A stretch of DNA of 64,000 nucleotides, from NCBI RefSeq assembly GCF_003289965.1, contig NZ_QMBQ01000004.1, positions 434,001 through 498,000 of the forward strand. The letters are read 5' to 3'. This DNA comes from Mesorhizobium atlanticum (GTDB lineage Bacteria > Pseudomonadota > Alphaproteobacteria > Rhizobiales > Rhizobiaceae). A model generated the notes under the pieces. That model saw only the letters and a list, made by a program, of their open reading frames with translations, made no database searches and was not told the DNA's origin. The translations under genes were made by a program, and so were the position numbers. Below, piece after piece: positions 10,111 through 18,862 of this stretch. Each line of letters begins with the position of its first letter. Position 1 is the first letter of the stretch.

Positions 10111-10200
10111 TTGTTTAGTAAAAAGAGCATCACTAAACAAATTACTAAACATCGGCTGCGCAGCACGCGCCATGGCGCGCACAGCGCGCGCCTTGTTTAG
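10111..10200. promoter_or_regulatory. Cluster of four TTGTTTAGT half-sites upstream of the transport/DHA kinase operon
   Basis: The same half-site occurs four times in about 90 bp: TTGTTTAGT at 10111-10119, its reverse complement at 10132-10140 and (ACTAAAC) at 10144-10150, and TTGTTTAG at 10193-10200. The arrangement, alternating in orientation, looks like an operator for a dimeric regulator. The binding protein start codon lies 74 bp downstream. The regulator is not identified. Confidence 0.55.
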
Positions 10201-10273
10201 GCCCTCGGAGGAGCGAGGGTTGAGGGCTCTTGAAACCGTCATCCGGACGCGTTTCGCAAATGGGAGGTAAGGC

Positions 10274-11602
10274 ATGAAATCGACCTTGAAACTGGCGTTG
10301 GGACTGGCCTCGGCGATCTTTGCGTCGACAGCCGTCTCGAATGTCGCGCATGCGGAAGACCTGACGCTGTGCTGGGCGGCCTGGGATCCGGCCAACGCGC
10401 TCGTGGAATTGTCCAAGGACTTCACCAAGCAAACCGGCATCGGCATGAAGTTCGAGTTCGTGCCGTGGACCAATTACGCCGACCGCTTCCTCAACGAGCT
10501 CAATTCGCACGGCAAGCTGTGCGATCTCATCATCGGCGACAGCCAATGGATCGGCGGCGCCGCCGAGAACGGCCATTACGTCAAGCTGAACGACTTCTTC
10601 GACAAGGAGCATATCAGCATGGACGACTTCGTGCCGGCGACCGTGGTCGGCTACTCCGAATGGCCGAAGAACACGCCGAACTACTGGGCGCTGCCGGCCA
10701 TGGGCGACGTCGTCGGCTGGACCTATCGCAAGGACTGGTTCTCACGGCCCGAGCTGCAGAAGGAATTCAAGGAGAAGTATGGCTGGGAACTTGGGCCGCC
10801 CAAGACCTATGACCAGTTGATGCAGATCGCCGAATTCTTCCAGAAGCGGCAGATCGACGGCAAGACGGTCTATGGCGCCTCGATCTACACCGAGCGCGGC
10901 TCGGAAGGCATCACCATGGGCGTCACCAACGTCCTCTACGACTATGGCTTCGACTATCAGAATCCAAAGAAGCCCTATGAAATGCAGGGCTTCGTCAATT
11001 CGGCGGACGCGGCCAAGGGGCTCGAACTCTACAAGAAGCTATATGATTGCTGCACGCCTCCCGGGTCGTCGAACGTCTACATGGGCGAATCCGCCGACGC
11101 CTTCAAATCGGGCCAGGTTGCCCTGCATATGAACTTCGCCTTCACTTGGCCCGGTCTCTACAAGGACGAGAAAGTAGGCGGCGACAAGATCGGCTTCTTC
11201 GCCAACCCCGCCGGTCCGAAGGGGCATTTCGCCCAGCTCGGCGGCCAGGGCATTTCTGTGGTCTCCTATTCCGACAAGCAGGAATCGGCGCTGAAATACA
11301 TCAAGTGGTTCGCCAACAAGGACGTGCAGGCCAAATGGTGGACGCTGGGCGGCTACTCCTGTCTGAATGCGGTGGTGAACGACCCCAAGTTCCCCTCCAG
11401 CCAGCCCTACGCTTCGACCTTCCTGGAATCGATGGCGATCGTGAAGGATTTCTGGGCCGAGCCGAGCTACGCCACGCTTTTGCAGGCGATGCAGAAGCGC
11501 GTTCATGACTATGTGGTGGCCGACAAGGGTACCGCGCAGGAAGCGCTCGACAGCCTGGTCAAGGACTGGACGCAGACCTTCCAGGACGACGGCAAGATGT
11601 AA
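10274..11602 (+). CDS. ABC transporter extracellular substrate-binding protein (sugar/polyol class)
   Basis: A 442-residue periplasmic binding protein of the family that binds oligosaccharides and polyols. A clear signal peptide ends at AHA|ED (residue 27). The text LCWAAWDPANALVELSKDFTKQ followed by an EFVPW element is typical of this family. It is the first gene of a large operon and starts after GGGAGGTAAGGC. The linked dihydroxyacetone kinases suggest that the ligand is dihydroxyacetone, glycerol or a tetrose/polyol converted to it. The architecture resembles the rhizobial glycerol importer GlpSTPQV; identity with it is not claimed. Confidence 0.85.
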   Translation: MKSTLKLALGLASAIFASTAVSNVAHAEDLTLCWAAWDPANALVELSKDFTKQTGIGMKFEFVPWTNYADRFLNELNSHGKLCDLIIGDSQWIGGAAENGHYVKLNDFFDKEHISMDDFVPATVVGYSEWPKNTPNYWALPAMGDVVGWTYRKDWFSRPELQKEFKEKYGWELGPPKTYDQLMQIAEFFQKRQIDGKTVYGASIYTERGSEGITMGVTNVLYDYGFDYQNPKKPYEMQGFVNSADAAKGLELYKKLYDCCTPPGSSNVYMGESADAFKSGQVALHMNFAFTWPGLYKDEKVGGDKIGFFANPAGPKGHFAQLGGQGISVVSYSDKQESALKYIKWFANKDVQAKWWTLGGYSCLNAVVNDPKFPSSQPYASTFLESMAIVKDFWAEPSYATLLQAMQKRVHDYVVADKGTAQEALDSLVKDWTQTFQDDGKM

Positions 11603-11626
11603 GGCTCCTCCCGAGCCGTGACCCGC

Positions 11627-11656
11627 GCGTCCCGTGCCGCCCTTGGCACGGGACGC
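11627..11656 (+). other. Perfect 12-bp hairpin after the binding-protein gene
   Basis: GCGTCCCGTGCC (11627-11638) pairs with GGCACGGGACGC (11645-11656) around a 6-nt loop. There is no T-run after it. Such hairpins between a binding-protein gene and its permeases commonly protect the upstream mRNA and let the binding protein be made in excess. That role here is an inference. Confidence 0.6.
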
Positions 11657-11709
11657 AGTTCAGATAAATTCCATTGTCGAGACTTGACGTGACCGAAGCA
11701 GGACTAACC

Positions 11710-12657
11710 ATGCTCAATCGGACTGCGGACAACGTTGCCCGGGCGACCCCGGAGCCGTTGGCCAAGAGGATCCGGGGCATCAGCGACAAGGGCCTCGCCT
11801 GGCTGTTCATCTCGCCGACGATCCTTCTGTTGCTTGCCATCAACATCTTCCCGCTGTTCTGGGCGATCTATCTGTCGTTCACCAACTATCGCGCCAACCG
11901 CCCCAACGAAGTGGTGAAGAACCTCGGGCTCGCCAATTACCAGCGCATCCTCGGCGACCAGGACATCTGGATCGCCATGCAGACGACGGCGCATTTCGTG
12001 TTCTGGACGATCCTGCTGCAGACGGTGATCGGCTTCACGCTCGCCTGGCTGATCGACCGCAAGTTCCGCGGCCATGCCTTCTGGACCACGATCATCCTGG
12101 TGCCGATGATGCTGTCACCGGCAGTGGTCGGCAATTTCTGGCGCTTCCTCTACGAGCCGCAGATCGGGCTCTTCTCCTATGTCATCTCCTTCGTCACCGG
12201 CATTCCGCCGACGAATGTGCAGATGCTGTCCAACGTCGAGCTGGCGCCGTGGGCGATCATCATCGTCGACACCTGGATGTGGACGCCTTACGTCATGCTG
12301 ATCTGCCTCGCCGGCCTGCGTTCCATCCCCGAATATATCTATGAGGCGGCCGAGGTCGACCGCGCCTCGAACTGGCGGCAGTTCTGGTCGATCACGCTGC
12401 CGATGGCGCTGCCCTTCATTATGCTCGCCGTGCTGTTCCGCGGCATCGAGAACTTCAAGATGTTCGACATGGTCAACCTGCTCACCGGCGGCGGACCCGG
12501 CTCGACCACTGAAGTCGCCTCGATCACCCTGAAGCGGCAAGCCTTCGAAAGCTGGCGCACCGGCTATTCCTCGGCCTTCGCCATCATCCTGTTCGTCGCG
12601 GTGTTCGGCCTCGCCAACATCTACGTCAAGGCGCTCAACAAGGTGAAGCAGAGATGA
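11710..12657 (+). CDS. ABC transporter permease, first subunit
   Basis: A 315-residue inner-membrane permease of the MalF type with six main membrane segments. The cytoplasmic EAA loop that docks the ATPase is visible (YEAAEVDRASNWRQFWSITLP). The ATG at 11710 follows CAGGAC at good spacing; a longer version from a TTG at 11674 is possible. It forms a heterodimer with the next gene, which it overlaps by 4 nt. Confidence 0.88.
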   Translation: MLNRTADNVARATPEPLAKRIRGISDKGLAWLFISPTILLLLAINIFPLFWAIYLSFTNYRANRPNEVVKNLGLANYQRILGDQDIWIAMQTTAHFVFWTILLQTVIGFTLAWLIDRKFRGHAFWTTIILVPMMLSPAVVGNFWRFLYEPQIGLFSYVISFVTGIPPTNVQMLSNVELAPWAIIIVDTWMWTPYVMLICLAGLRSIPEYIYEAAEVDRASNWRQFWSITLPMALPFIMLAVLFRGIENFKMFDMVNLLTGGGPGSTTEVASITLKRQAFESWRTGYSSAFAIILFVAVFGLANIYVKALNKVKQR

Positions 12658-13604
12658 GCCTGACCACCGCCCATTCCGTCGTAGCACCTTCGGCAAACTC
12701 GAAGCGGATCGCCGGCGTGATCATCGTCGCCTATGCGCTGATCTCGATCGTGCCGCTGCTGTGGATCTTCGCCACCAGCTTCAAGACACCGCCGGATTCG
12801 ATCGCCTATCCGCCGAAGATCGTCTTCCAGCCGAGCCTGGAAGGCTATTGCAACCTGTTCACGACGCGCACCAGGCAAACGCCGGAATACATCAATTCGC
12901 TGGGGCCGGCGACCGGGCTCTGCGACGCGACGGTGCGCAAGCGCAACATGGTCATCGCCGGGCCGTCGAACTTCGTGCCGCGCTTCGTCAACTCGCTGAT
13001 CATCGCCTTCGGCTCGACCTTCTGCGCGGTATTTTTGGGCACGCTCTCGGCCTATGGTTTCTCGCGCTTCAAGGTGCCGCTGGCCGACGATCTTCTGTTC
13101 TTCATCCTGTCGACGCGCTTCATGCCGCCGATCGCGGTGGCGATCCCGATCTACCTGATGTACCGCGAGCTCGGCCTGTCCGACACCGCGCTCGGCATGA
13201 TCCTGCTCTACACAGCGGTCAACGTCTCGCTGGCGGTCTGGCTGCTCAAGGGCTTCATCGACGAGATCCCGCGCGAATATGAAGAGGCCGCGATGATCGA
13301 CGGCTACACGCGGCTTCAGGCCTTCTGGCGCACCGTGCTGCCGCAGGCCACGACCGGCATCGCGGCGACCGCGATCTTCTGCCTGATCTTCGCCTGGAAC
13401 GAATATGCGTTCGCCGCTCTGCTGACCTCCGGCACTGCGCAGACCGCGCCGCCCTTCATTCCGACCATCATCGGCGAAGGCGGCCAGGACTGGCCGGCGG
13501 TGGCGGCGGGCACAACCATCTTCCTGGTGCCGATCCTCGTCTTCACCATCCTGCTCCGCAAGCAGCTCTTGCGCGGCATCACCTTCGGCGCGGTGCGCAA
13601 ATGA
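12654..13604 (+). CDS. ABC transporter permease, second subunit
   Basis: A 316-residue MalG-type permease that starts inside the stop of the previous gene (ATGA). The EAA loop is clear (YEEAAMIDGYTRLQAFWRTVLP). An extended periplasmic insert of about 60 residues after the first membrane segment (YCNLFTTRTRQTPEYINSLG onward) contains Cys residues at both ends and also occurs in polyol/glycerol-type importers. A palindromic repeat separates it from the rest of the operon. Confidence 0.88.
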   Translation: MSLTTAHSVVAPSANSKRIAGVIIVAYALISIVPLLWIFATSFKTPPDSIAYPPKIVFQPSLEGYCNLFTTRTRQTPEYINSLGPATGLCDATVRKRNMVIAGPSNFVPRFVNSLIIAFGSTFCAVFLGTLSAYGFSRFKVPLADDLLFFILSTRFMPPIAVAIPIYLMYRELGLSDTALGMILLYTAVNVSLAVWLLKGFIDEIPREYEEAAMIDGYTRLQAFWRTVLPQATTGIAATAIFCLIFAWNEYAFAALLTSGTAQTAPPFIPTIIGEGGQDWPAVAAGTTIFLVPILVFTILLRKQLLRGITFGAVRK

Positions 13605-13624
13605 CTAGTGTGGGAATAAGTCGA

Positions 13625-13767
13625 CCCCCACTCCGTCGAGCTTCGCTCGACACCTCTCCCCCGATCGACGGGGGAGAGGAAGGGCGCGACCTTCATTCAG
13701 CCTGGCTCCTTTCCTCTCCCTCCGGAGGGGGGAGAGGTGGCGCTGCGAAGCAGCGACGGAGTGGGGG
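13625..13767. repeat. 143-bp palindromic intergenic repeat inside the operon
   Basis: The terminal 14 bp are perfectly inverted: CCCCCACTCCGTCG at 13625-13638 and CGACGGAGTGGGGG at 13754-13767. Inside, several CCTCTCCCC / GGGGAGAGG blocks pair with each other, so the whole element can fold into a long stem with side hairpins. A related half-element follows at about 13788-13810. This is the style of the dispersed palindromic repeats found between genes in Mesorhizobium and other rhizobia. It carries no credible coding frame. Confidence 0.8.
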
Positions 13768-13821
13768 AACCACGTGGCAACCATCTCTCCCCTCGAACGG
13801 GGAGAAGGAAGGGAGGAACGC

Positions 13822-14025
13822 ATGAGCCGCACTGTTGTCTCCAAGCGCTCCTCTTGGCCGCGCTGGGCAAGGCGCGGGCTGATGGAGAACATCGCGACGA
13901 CGATCATCGCCATCGGCTTCCTGATGCTGTTCCAGCCCTTCGCGCTGCCGCTCTACACCTATTCCTTCATCACCATGCTTGCCGGCACGGTCATGTTCAT
14001 CATCGTCTCGAAATTCCCGGAATAA
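13822..14025 (+). CDS. Small two-helix membrane protein of the ABC transporter operon
   Basis: A 67-residue protein with a basic N-terminus (SSWPRWARR) and two hydrophobic segments (TTIIAIGFLMLFQPFAL and YSFITMLAGTVMFIIV). It begins with ATG after a strong GGGAGG site. Small membrane proteins at this place occur in rhizobial polyol importer operons, such as the extra gene of the glycerol transporter operon, where their job is unclear. It lies 2 nt before the ATPase gene. Confidence 0.75.
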   Translation: MSRTVVSKRSSWPRWARRGLMENIATTIIAIGFLMLFQPFALPLYTYSFITMLAGTVMFIIVSKFPE

Positions 14026-14027
14026 CG

Positions 14028-15134
14028 ATGGCCGAGATCCGCGTTCAGAACCTGAGGAAAGCCTTCGGCGCATTCGTCGCGGTGCAGGATTCCAATTTCG
14101 TCGTCGAGGATGGCGAGTTCTTCGTCATGCTCGGCCCGTCGGGCTGCGGCAAGACGACGACGCTGCGCATGATCGCCGGCCTCGAGCTGCCGACCGGTGG
14201 CAAGATCCTGCTCGGCGGCGAGGATGTCACCATGCGCCGGGCGCGCGAGCGCGACATCGCCTTCGTCTTCCAGCTCTTCGCGCTCTATCCGCATATGAAC
14301 GTGCGCAAGAATATCGGCTTCCCGCTGCTGGCGCAGGGCATGCCTTCGGCCGAGATCCGCGCCAGAGTCGAGGAGACCGCGAAGCTGCTGCGCATCGATC
14401 ACCTGCTCGACAAATCCGTCTCCGGTCTTGCCGGCGGCGACCGCCAGCGCGTCGCGCTCGGCCGCGCCATCGTGCGGCGGCCGAAATGTTTTCTCATGGA
14501 CGAGCCGCTGGGGACCCTCGACACCGAGTTCCGCGATCTGATGGTGCATGAGCTGCGCGAGCTGCACAACCGCATCCACGCGACGACCGTCTATGTCACG
14601 CATGACCAAATGGAAGCGATGTCGATGGCCGACAAAATAGCGGTGATGAACCACGGCGTCATCGAACAGTTCGGCACGCCGCGCGAGATCTACGACCGGC
14701 CCGCGACCATGTTTGTCGCCGATTTCATCGGCTCGCCGCCGATGAATTTCCTGAAATTCGGTGGCGGCCTCGCCAAGGGCGCGAAGGAGATCGTCGTTCA
14801 GGGCGCCAAGGTTGCGGTGCCGGAAGTGCGCGAGGACGTCGCGCCCGCCGACATGGCGCTCGGGATCCGGCCCGAGCATATCCGCTTCGACGACGGCTCG
14901 AAGCTGCGCGGCGCGATCTATGGCACCGAATATCTCGGCACCACGCAGATCGTCGCCGTCGAGACGGCCGACGGCATCATCAAGGCGCGGGTGCCGGCCG
15001 GCATCCATCTCAGCCCCGGCGAGCAGGTCGGGCTGACGCTGAGCAGCGCGCGGCTGTCGCTGTTCGAAAAGGGTTCCGGACGCGCGGTCAGGACCGCCAT
15101 GCATGATCAGGCAGCGGAGGCGCGCCATGGCTGA
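14028..15134 (+). CDS. ABC transporter ATPase, first subunit
   Basis: A 368-residue MalK/UgpC-like ATPase. Walker A is GPSGCGKTTTLR, the Q-loop is FVFQLFALYP, Walker B is CFLMDEPLGTLD and the H-loop is VYVTHDQ. The signature motif is LAGGDRQRVALGRA rather than LSGGQ, and Asp replaces the second Ser of the usual ending EPLSNLD-like text, so the site may be unequal to that of its partner. The C-terminal TOBE region starts near residue 240. It overlaps the next ATPase by 8 nt. Confidence 0.9.
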   Translation: MAEIRVQNLRKAFGAFVAVQDSNFVVEDGEFFVMLGPSGCGKTTTLRMIAGLELPTGGKILLGGEDVTMRRARERDIAFVFQLFALYPHMNVRKNIGFPLLAQGMPSAEIRARVEETAKLLRIDHLLDKSVSGLAGGDRQRVALGRAIVRRPKCFLMDEPLGTLDTEFRDLMVHELRELHNRIHATTVYVTHDQMEAMSMADKIAVMNHGVIEQFGTPREIYDRPATMFVADFIGSPPMNFLKFGGGLAKGAKEIVVQGAKVAVPEVREDVAPADMALGIRPEHIRFDDGSKLRGAIYGTEYLGTTQIVAVETADGIIKARVPAGIHLSPGEQVGLTLSSARLSLFEKGSGRAVRTAMHDQAAEARHG

Positions 15135-16140
15135 TGTCCGTATCCAGGGCGTGACCAAGCGTTTTGGCGACACCGTCGCGATCAACAATCTCGACCTCGC
15201 GATCAAGGACGGCGAATTCGTCGTGCTGCTTGGGCCGACCGGCGCCGGCAAGACGACGACGCTCAGGCTGATCGCCGGGCTGGAGCGGCCGGACAGCGGC
15301 ACGATCCATGTCGGCGGCCATGACGCGACGACGTTGTCGCCGGCCGAACGCGACACCGCCTTCGTCTTCCAGCAATATTCGCTCTATCCGCATCTTTCGG
15401 TGTTCGACAACCTCGCCTTTCCGCTGCGCTCGCCGGCGCGGCGCTTTCCGGAGGAAGCCGTGCGCCGCCGCGTCGAAGACGTGGCGCGCATGGTGCGCAT
15501 CGACCACAAGCTCGACAACCGTTCGACAAAACTGTCGGGCGGCGAGATGCAGCGCGTCGCCATCGGCCGCGCGCTGGTGCGCAAGCCCGCGATCTACCTG
15601 ATGGACGAGCCGCTGTCCTCGCTCGACGCCAAGCTGCGCGCCGATCTGAGGCTCGAGCTGAAGCGCATCCAGTCCGAGCTCGGCGCTACCATGCTGTATG
15701 TCACGCACGACCAGATCGAGGCGATGACCATGGCCGACCGCATCGGCATCCTCGCCGATGGCGTGCTGGTGCAGATCGGCACGCCGCGCGCGATCTATTC
15801 CGAGCCGGCAAACCTTCATGTCGCGGCCCGCCTCGGTCAGCCGGCGATCAACCTCCTGCCGGCCGGATTGCTGCCCGATGGCGGTGCGCCGACAGGCACG
15901 GCGACGATCGGCGCCCGCACCGAGCATCTGGCGATCGAGAAGGCGGCGAACGGCCATGCCGACGGCGTCGTCGACTGGGTCGAGCATCTCGGCGACCAGA
16001 ACCACCTGCACGTGACGGTGGGAGCGAAGAAGCTGGTGACGCTGACCGATCCCGACACGCCTTTAGCCAAGGGGGACAAGGTGACGATTCGCTACATCGC
16101 GCCGCTCTATTTCGGATCGGACGGGCAAAGGCTGATGTAG
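15127..16140 (+). CDS. ABC transporter ATPase, second subunit
   Basis: A 337-residue ATPase that probably pairs with the previous one as a heterodimer. Walker A is GPTGAGKTTTLR, the signature is LSGGEMQRVAIGRALV and Walker B is IYLMDEPLSSLD, all canonical. A TOBE domain follows. The ATG at 15127 sits after CAGCGGAGGCG and overlaps the upstream gene; the earlier ATG at 15103 is less likely. Two different ATPase genes in one importer operon is the layout known for the rhizobial glycerol importer. Confidence 0.9.
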   Translation: MADVRIQGVTKRFGDTVAINNLDLAIKDGEFVVLLGPTGAGKTTTLRLIAGLERPDSGTIHVGGHDATTLSPAERDTAFVFQQYSLYPHLSVFDNLAFPLRSPARRFPEEAVRRRVEDVARMVRIDHKLDNRSTKLSGGEMQRVAIGRALVRKPAIYLMDEPLSSLDAKLRADLRLELKRIQSELGATMLYVTHDQIEAMTMADRIGILADGVLVQIGTPRAIYSEPANLHVAARLGQPAINLLPAGLLPDGGAPTGTATIGARTEHLAIEKAANGHADGVVDWVEHLGDQNHLHVTVGAKKLVTLTDPDTPLAKGDKVTIRYIAPLYFGSDGQRLM

Positions 16141-16203
16141 CCGCGACGTCCCAATATATTCGCACACTGATTGACGACCGCAGATACGGACTGGACGAAA
16201 TCC

Positions 16204-17844
16204 ATGAAGCACTTTTTCAACCGCAAGGACACGATCGTCACCGAAGCGCTTGACGGTTTCCTCGCCACGGCGGGGTCGGGCACGCTGGCCCGCCTCGACG
16301 GCTATCCCGAGGTCAAGGTCGTGCTGCGCGCCGACTGGGACAAGACGAAGGTGGCCGTGGTTTCGGGCGGCGGCGCCGGGCATGAACCCTCGCATGCGGG
16401 CTTCGTCGGCGCCGGCATGCTGACGGCGGCCGTCTCCGGCGAGATTTTTGCCTCGCCGAGCGTCGAGGCGGTGCTGGCGGCGATCCGCGCCACGACCGGC
16501 CCCGCCGGCTGCCTGCTGATCGTGAAGAACTACACCGGCGACCGGCTCAATTTCGGACTGGCGGCGGAGAAAGCGCGCGCCGAAGGGCTCGCGGTCGAGA
16601 TGGTAATCGTAGCCGACGACATTGCCCTGCCGGACATCGCGCAGCCGCGCGGCGTCGCCGGCACGCTGTTCGTGCACAAGATCGCCGGGCACCTGTCGGA
16701 ATCCGGCCATGACTTGGCGTCGGTTGCCGCGGCGGCCCGCGTGGCGGCCAAGGATATCGTTTCGCTCGGCATCTCGCTCTCCTCCTGCTCGATCCCGGGG
16801 CAGGCGCATGAGGAGCGCTTCGGCGCTGACGATGGCGAGCTCGGCCTCGGCATCCATGGCGAGCCCGGCGTCGAGCGCATCGCCCTGGAGGCCGCCAGCA
16901 AGCTGGTCGCCATCATGGCGGAGCGCCTCGCGGCGCGGCTCGATCCGCACAGCCGCTACGCTCTGCTGATCAACAATCTCGGATCGGTGCCGCCGCTCGA
17001 AATGGCGCTGATCGCGAATGCCGTGCTGTCTTCGTCGCTGGCAAAGGCGGTGGCGCTGACGATCGGGCCAGGGCACTTGATGACGGCGCTCAACATGAAC
17101 GGCTTCTCGCTGTCGCTGATCAAGCTGGATGCGGAACGCGAGAAAGCGTTGCTGGCGCCCGTCGGGCCGCATGCCTGGCTGCCGGCAAGGCCGGTTCGCG
17201 CACCGGTCGTGGTGGCGATGACCAAGCCTGCCACCGGCACAGCCACAAAGCCCGCCAGCCGCGATGCGGCCGCGGAACGGCTGATCAAAGCCGTCTGCCA
17301 GAAGCTGATCTCGCTCGAAGAGCCGCTCAACGCCCTCGACGCCAAGGCAGGCGACGGCGACACCGGCTCGACGGTGGCGACCGGCGCGCGCAGCATTCTC
17401 GAGCGCATCGATACGCTGCCGCTTGCCGACAAGGCGGCAACCGCCGCCACGATTGGCGATACGCTTGGCACCTCGATGGGCGGTTCCAGCGGCGTGCTGT
17501 TGTCGATCTTCTTCACCGCCGCATCGCAGGCGCTCGGCGCCGGCGCGTCGGTCGGCAAGGCCTTGCTCGCGGGGCTGGACCGGATGACCTTCTATGGCGG
17601 CGCAAGGATCGGCGACCGCACCATGGTCGATGCGCTCGAGCCGGCGCTGAAAGCCCTTGACGCGAGCGGGCTGGAAGCGGCCGCCAAGGCGGCGCGGCAA
17701 GGCGCCGAGGCGACCGCCGCGATGCAGAAGGCAAAGGCCGGCCGTTCCGCCTATATCGGCAGGCAGCTCGACGTCGCGGATCCCGGCGCCTTCGCGGTCG
17801 CCGAAGTTTTTGCTGCCGTGGCGGCGCTGTTCGCCCCGGCTTGA
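16204..17844 (+). CDS. ATP-dependent dihydroxyacetone kinase, DhaK-DhaL fusion
   Basis: A 546-residue protein of the single-chain kinase class. Residues 1-330 are DhaK-like (SGGGAGHEPSHAGFVG) and include His218 in GLGIHGEPG, the His that binds the ketone covalently. A flexible linker leads to a DhaL-like nucleotide domain (about 358-546) with the Mg-ATP aspartates in DAKAGDGDTGST. It phosphorylates dihydroxyacetone or a related ketotriose or ketotetrose (for example erythrulose) with ATP. The ATG at 16204 (MKHFFNRKDT) matches family N-termini. It sits next to a full PTS-type kinase, so the operon holds two kinase types. Confidence 0.9.
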   Translation: MKHFFNRKDTIVTEALDGFLATAGSGTLARLDGYPEVKVVLRADWDKTKVAVVSGGGAGHEPSHAGFVGAGMLTAAVSGEIFASPSVEAVLAAIRATTGPAGCLLIVKNYTGDRLNFGLAAEKARAEGLAVEMVIVADDIALPDIAQPRGVAGTLFVHKIAGHLSESGHDLASVAAAARVAAKDIVSLGISLSSCSIPGQAHEERFGADDGELGLGIHGEPGVERIALEAASKLVAIMAERLAARLDPHSRYALLINNLGSVPPLEMALIANAVLSSSLAKAVALTIGPGHLMTALNMNGFSLSLIKLDAEREKALLAPVGPHAWLPARPVRAPVVVAMTKPATGTATKPASRDAAAERLIKAVCQKLISLEEPLNALDAKAGDGDTGSTVATGARSILERIDTLPLADKAATAATIGDTLGTSMGGSSGVLLSIFFTAASQALGAGASVGKALLAGLDRMTFYGGARIGDRTMVDALEPALKALDASGLEAAAKAARQGAEATAAMQKAKAGRSAYIGRQLDVADPGAFAVAEVFAAVAALFAPA

Positions 17845-17854
17845 AGGATAGACG

Positions 17855-18454
17855 ATGGCCGCGGCCGATTTCTCCAGACTGATCGCGGCGGCGGCCGATA
17901 CGATCGCGGCGCATGCCGAGGAACTGACCGCGCTCGACCAGGCGGTCGGCGACGGTGACCATGGGCTGAACATGAAGCGCGGCTTCGAGGCGGTGCGCGC
18001 AGAAGCCGACGCCTTCGCGGCGAAGCCGCTGCCCGAGGCGCTGAAAGCGGTCGGCACCAAGCTGGTGATGACCGTGGGCGGCGCCTCCGGACCGCTGTTC
18101 GGCACGTTGTTCATGGCGCTCGGCAAAGACCTGCCAGCGGCACCCGATCGAGACGGACTGACGGCTGCCTTGGGCAGGGCGATCGACGCGGTGGCAGCGC
18201 GCGGCAAATCGCAGCCGGGGCAAAAAACCATGCTCGACGTGCTGCAGCCGGTGTATGAGGCGCTGGCGCAAGGCAAGACGGCTGGCCAAATCGCCGACGC
18301 CGCGGACAAGGCGGCCGAGGCCACGGTGCCGATGAAGGCCCTGCGCGGGCGGGCTTCCTTCCTGGGAGAGCGCTCGATCGGGCACATGGACGCCGGAGCG
18401 CGCTCGACCGCGCTTCTGGTGCGCGCGGTCGCGGAAGCGATAGAGGGCAATTGA
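17855..18454 (+). CDS. dhaL: PTS-dependent dihydroxyacetone kinase, ADP-binding subunit DhaL
   Basis: A 199-residue DhaL protein. The Mg-ADP aspartates are in DQAVGDGDHGLNMKRG (residues 28-43), followed by GGASGPLFGTLF and the QKTMLDVLQP segment. In PTS-type kinases the ADP stays bound and is recharged by DhaM. It needs a DhaK partner, most likely the gene at 21241. It follows the fused kinase by 10 nt and shares one base with dhaM. Confidence 0.92.
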   Translation: MAAADFSRLIAAAADTIAAHAEELTALDQAVGDGDHGLNMKRGFEAVRAEADAFAAKPLPEALKAVGTKLVMTVGGASGPLFGTLFMALGKDLPAAPDRDGLTAALGRAIDAVAARGKSQPGQKTMLDVLQPVYEALAQGKTAGQIADAADKAAEATVPMKALRGRASFLGERSIGHMDAGARSTALLVRAVAEAIEGN

Positions 18455-18843
18455 TGAGCAATGTCGGTATCGTCATCGTGTCGCATTCGCCCCTGGTTGC
18501 CGAGGGCACGGCCGACATGGTGCGTCAGATGGTGGGCGACGAAGTGCCGCTTGCATGGTGCGGCGGAAACGGCCATGGCGGGCTCGGCACCAGCGTCGAG
18601 GCGATCATGGGCGCGATCGACAAGGCCTGGTCGGAAGCGGGCGTCGCCATCCTGGTCGATCTCGGCGGTGCCGAGACCAACTCGGAGATGGCGGTCGAGA
18701 TGATCGGCGAGCCGCGCTCGCACAAGATCATCGTCTGCAACGCGCCGATCGTCGAGGGCGCGGTGATGGCGGCCACCGAATCCTCCGGCGGCGCCTCGCT
18801 CAAGGAAGTGGTGGCGACGGCGCATGAATTGTCGCCGTCGTGA
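18454..18843 (+). CDS. dhaM: Phosphocarrier DhaM, EIIA-like domain only
   Basis: A 129-residue EIIA(Man)-fold protein. The phosphorylated His is His11 in VIVSHSPLVAEG. It passes phosphate from HPr to the ADP on DhaL. In Escherichia coli DhaM is a fusion of EIIA, HPr and an EI-like part; here the three are separate genes in a row. The start (TGATG) overlaps the dhaL stop by one base. Confidence 0.9.
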   Translation: MSNVGIVIVSHSPLVAEGTADMVRQMVGDEVPLAWCGGNGHGGLGTSVEAIMGAIDKAWSEAGVAILVDLGGAETNSEMAVEMIGEPRSHKIIVCNAPIVEGAVMAATESSGGASLKEVVATAHELSPS

Positions 18844-18862
18844 ACGAACGGGAACCGACTGA

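Noticed and set aside
13601..13825. Short open frame across the palindromic repeat
   Set aside because: The frame lies in inverted repeat sequence, has no ribosome site and is not protein-like.
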